DNA of 5,284 nucleotides from Sphingobacteriales bacterium (GTDB lineage: Bacteria; Bacteroidota; Bacteroidia; Sphingobacteriales; Sphingobacteriaceae), in assembly GCA_020058405.1 (NCBI GenBank), contig JAGVEE010000115.1:1-5284 (forward strand), written 5' to 3'. Below the pieces are notes generated by a model. That model ran no database searches. It was not told the DNA's origin and saw only the letters and a program-made list of their open reading frames with translations. Below, one piece after another: positions 5,274 to 5,284 of the stretch (positions are counted from its first letter, which is position 1; every line of letters begins with the position of its first letter). The translations under genes and the position numbers were made by a program.

Positions 5274-5284
5274 TTAATAAAGGA

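Overview
The window looks like chromosomal DNA from an AT-rich member of the Bacteroidota. Four things point there: the proteins (an OmpA-family protein with TPR, PD40 propeller and carboxypeptidase-regulatory domains; a TPR-fed hybrid histidine kinase), start codons without Shine-Dalgarno sequences, A/T-rich leaders, and signal peptides ending in Ala-Gln. Genus and species cannot be read from the sequence.

Layout. Positions 1-168 (minus strand) are the 5' end of a gene for an exported TPR-type protein that runs off the left edge. A 162-bp divergent gap follows. It holds a 17-bp dyad centred almost exactly between two identical 13-bp direct repeats, which makes it a candidate operator. Positions 331-2514 (plus) carry one continuous reading frame for a soluble TPR-histidine kinase-receiver protein, cut by a single in-frame TAA at 1129-1131. 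The two resulting ORFs are a 266-aa TPR protein and a 445-aa hybrid kinase with all its phosphotransfer and ATP-binding motifs. After 86 bp comes a 721-aa exported protein at 2601-4766 with the domain order TPR, PD40 propeller, carboxypeptidase-regulatory fold, OmpA C-terminal domain. This is the order described for the type IX secretion component PorE, although many paralogous OmpA-family proteins in this phylum are similar.

Positions 4767-4927 are a pure tandem array of 23 heptads (consensus ATTCTAA), organised as two leading units plus three 49-bp higher-order copies. It ends six bases before the start of a 65-aa S4-domain RNA-binding protein (YbcJ/YaaA family, 4934-5131). An 8-bp tandem repeat (YTAGTGTG) begins one base after that gene's stop. 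The right edge holds two weak inverted repeats, a match to the Bacteroidota -7 promoter box and an AAAGGA motif, which suggests another gene starts just outside the window.

Working together. The kinase halves plausibly form a cytoplasmic sensor relay, and the OmpA-family protein sits at the cell envelope. Nothing in the sequence proves a regulatory link between them. The S4 gene is unlikely to be functionally related; it has no recognisable promoter in the array, so it may be read from an upstream promoter. I found no clearly new multi-gene system. The items most worth checking are the split kinase, the nested heptad array and the symmetric divergent intergenic element.
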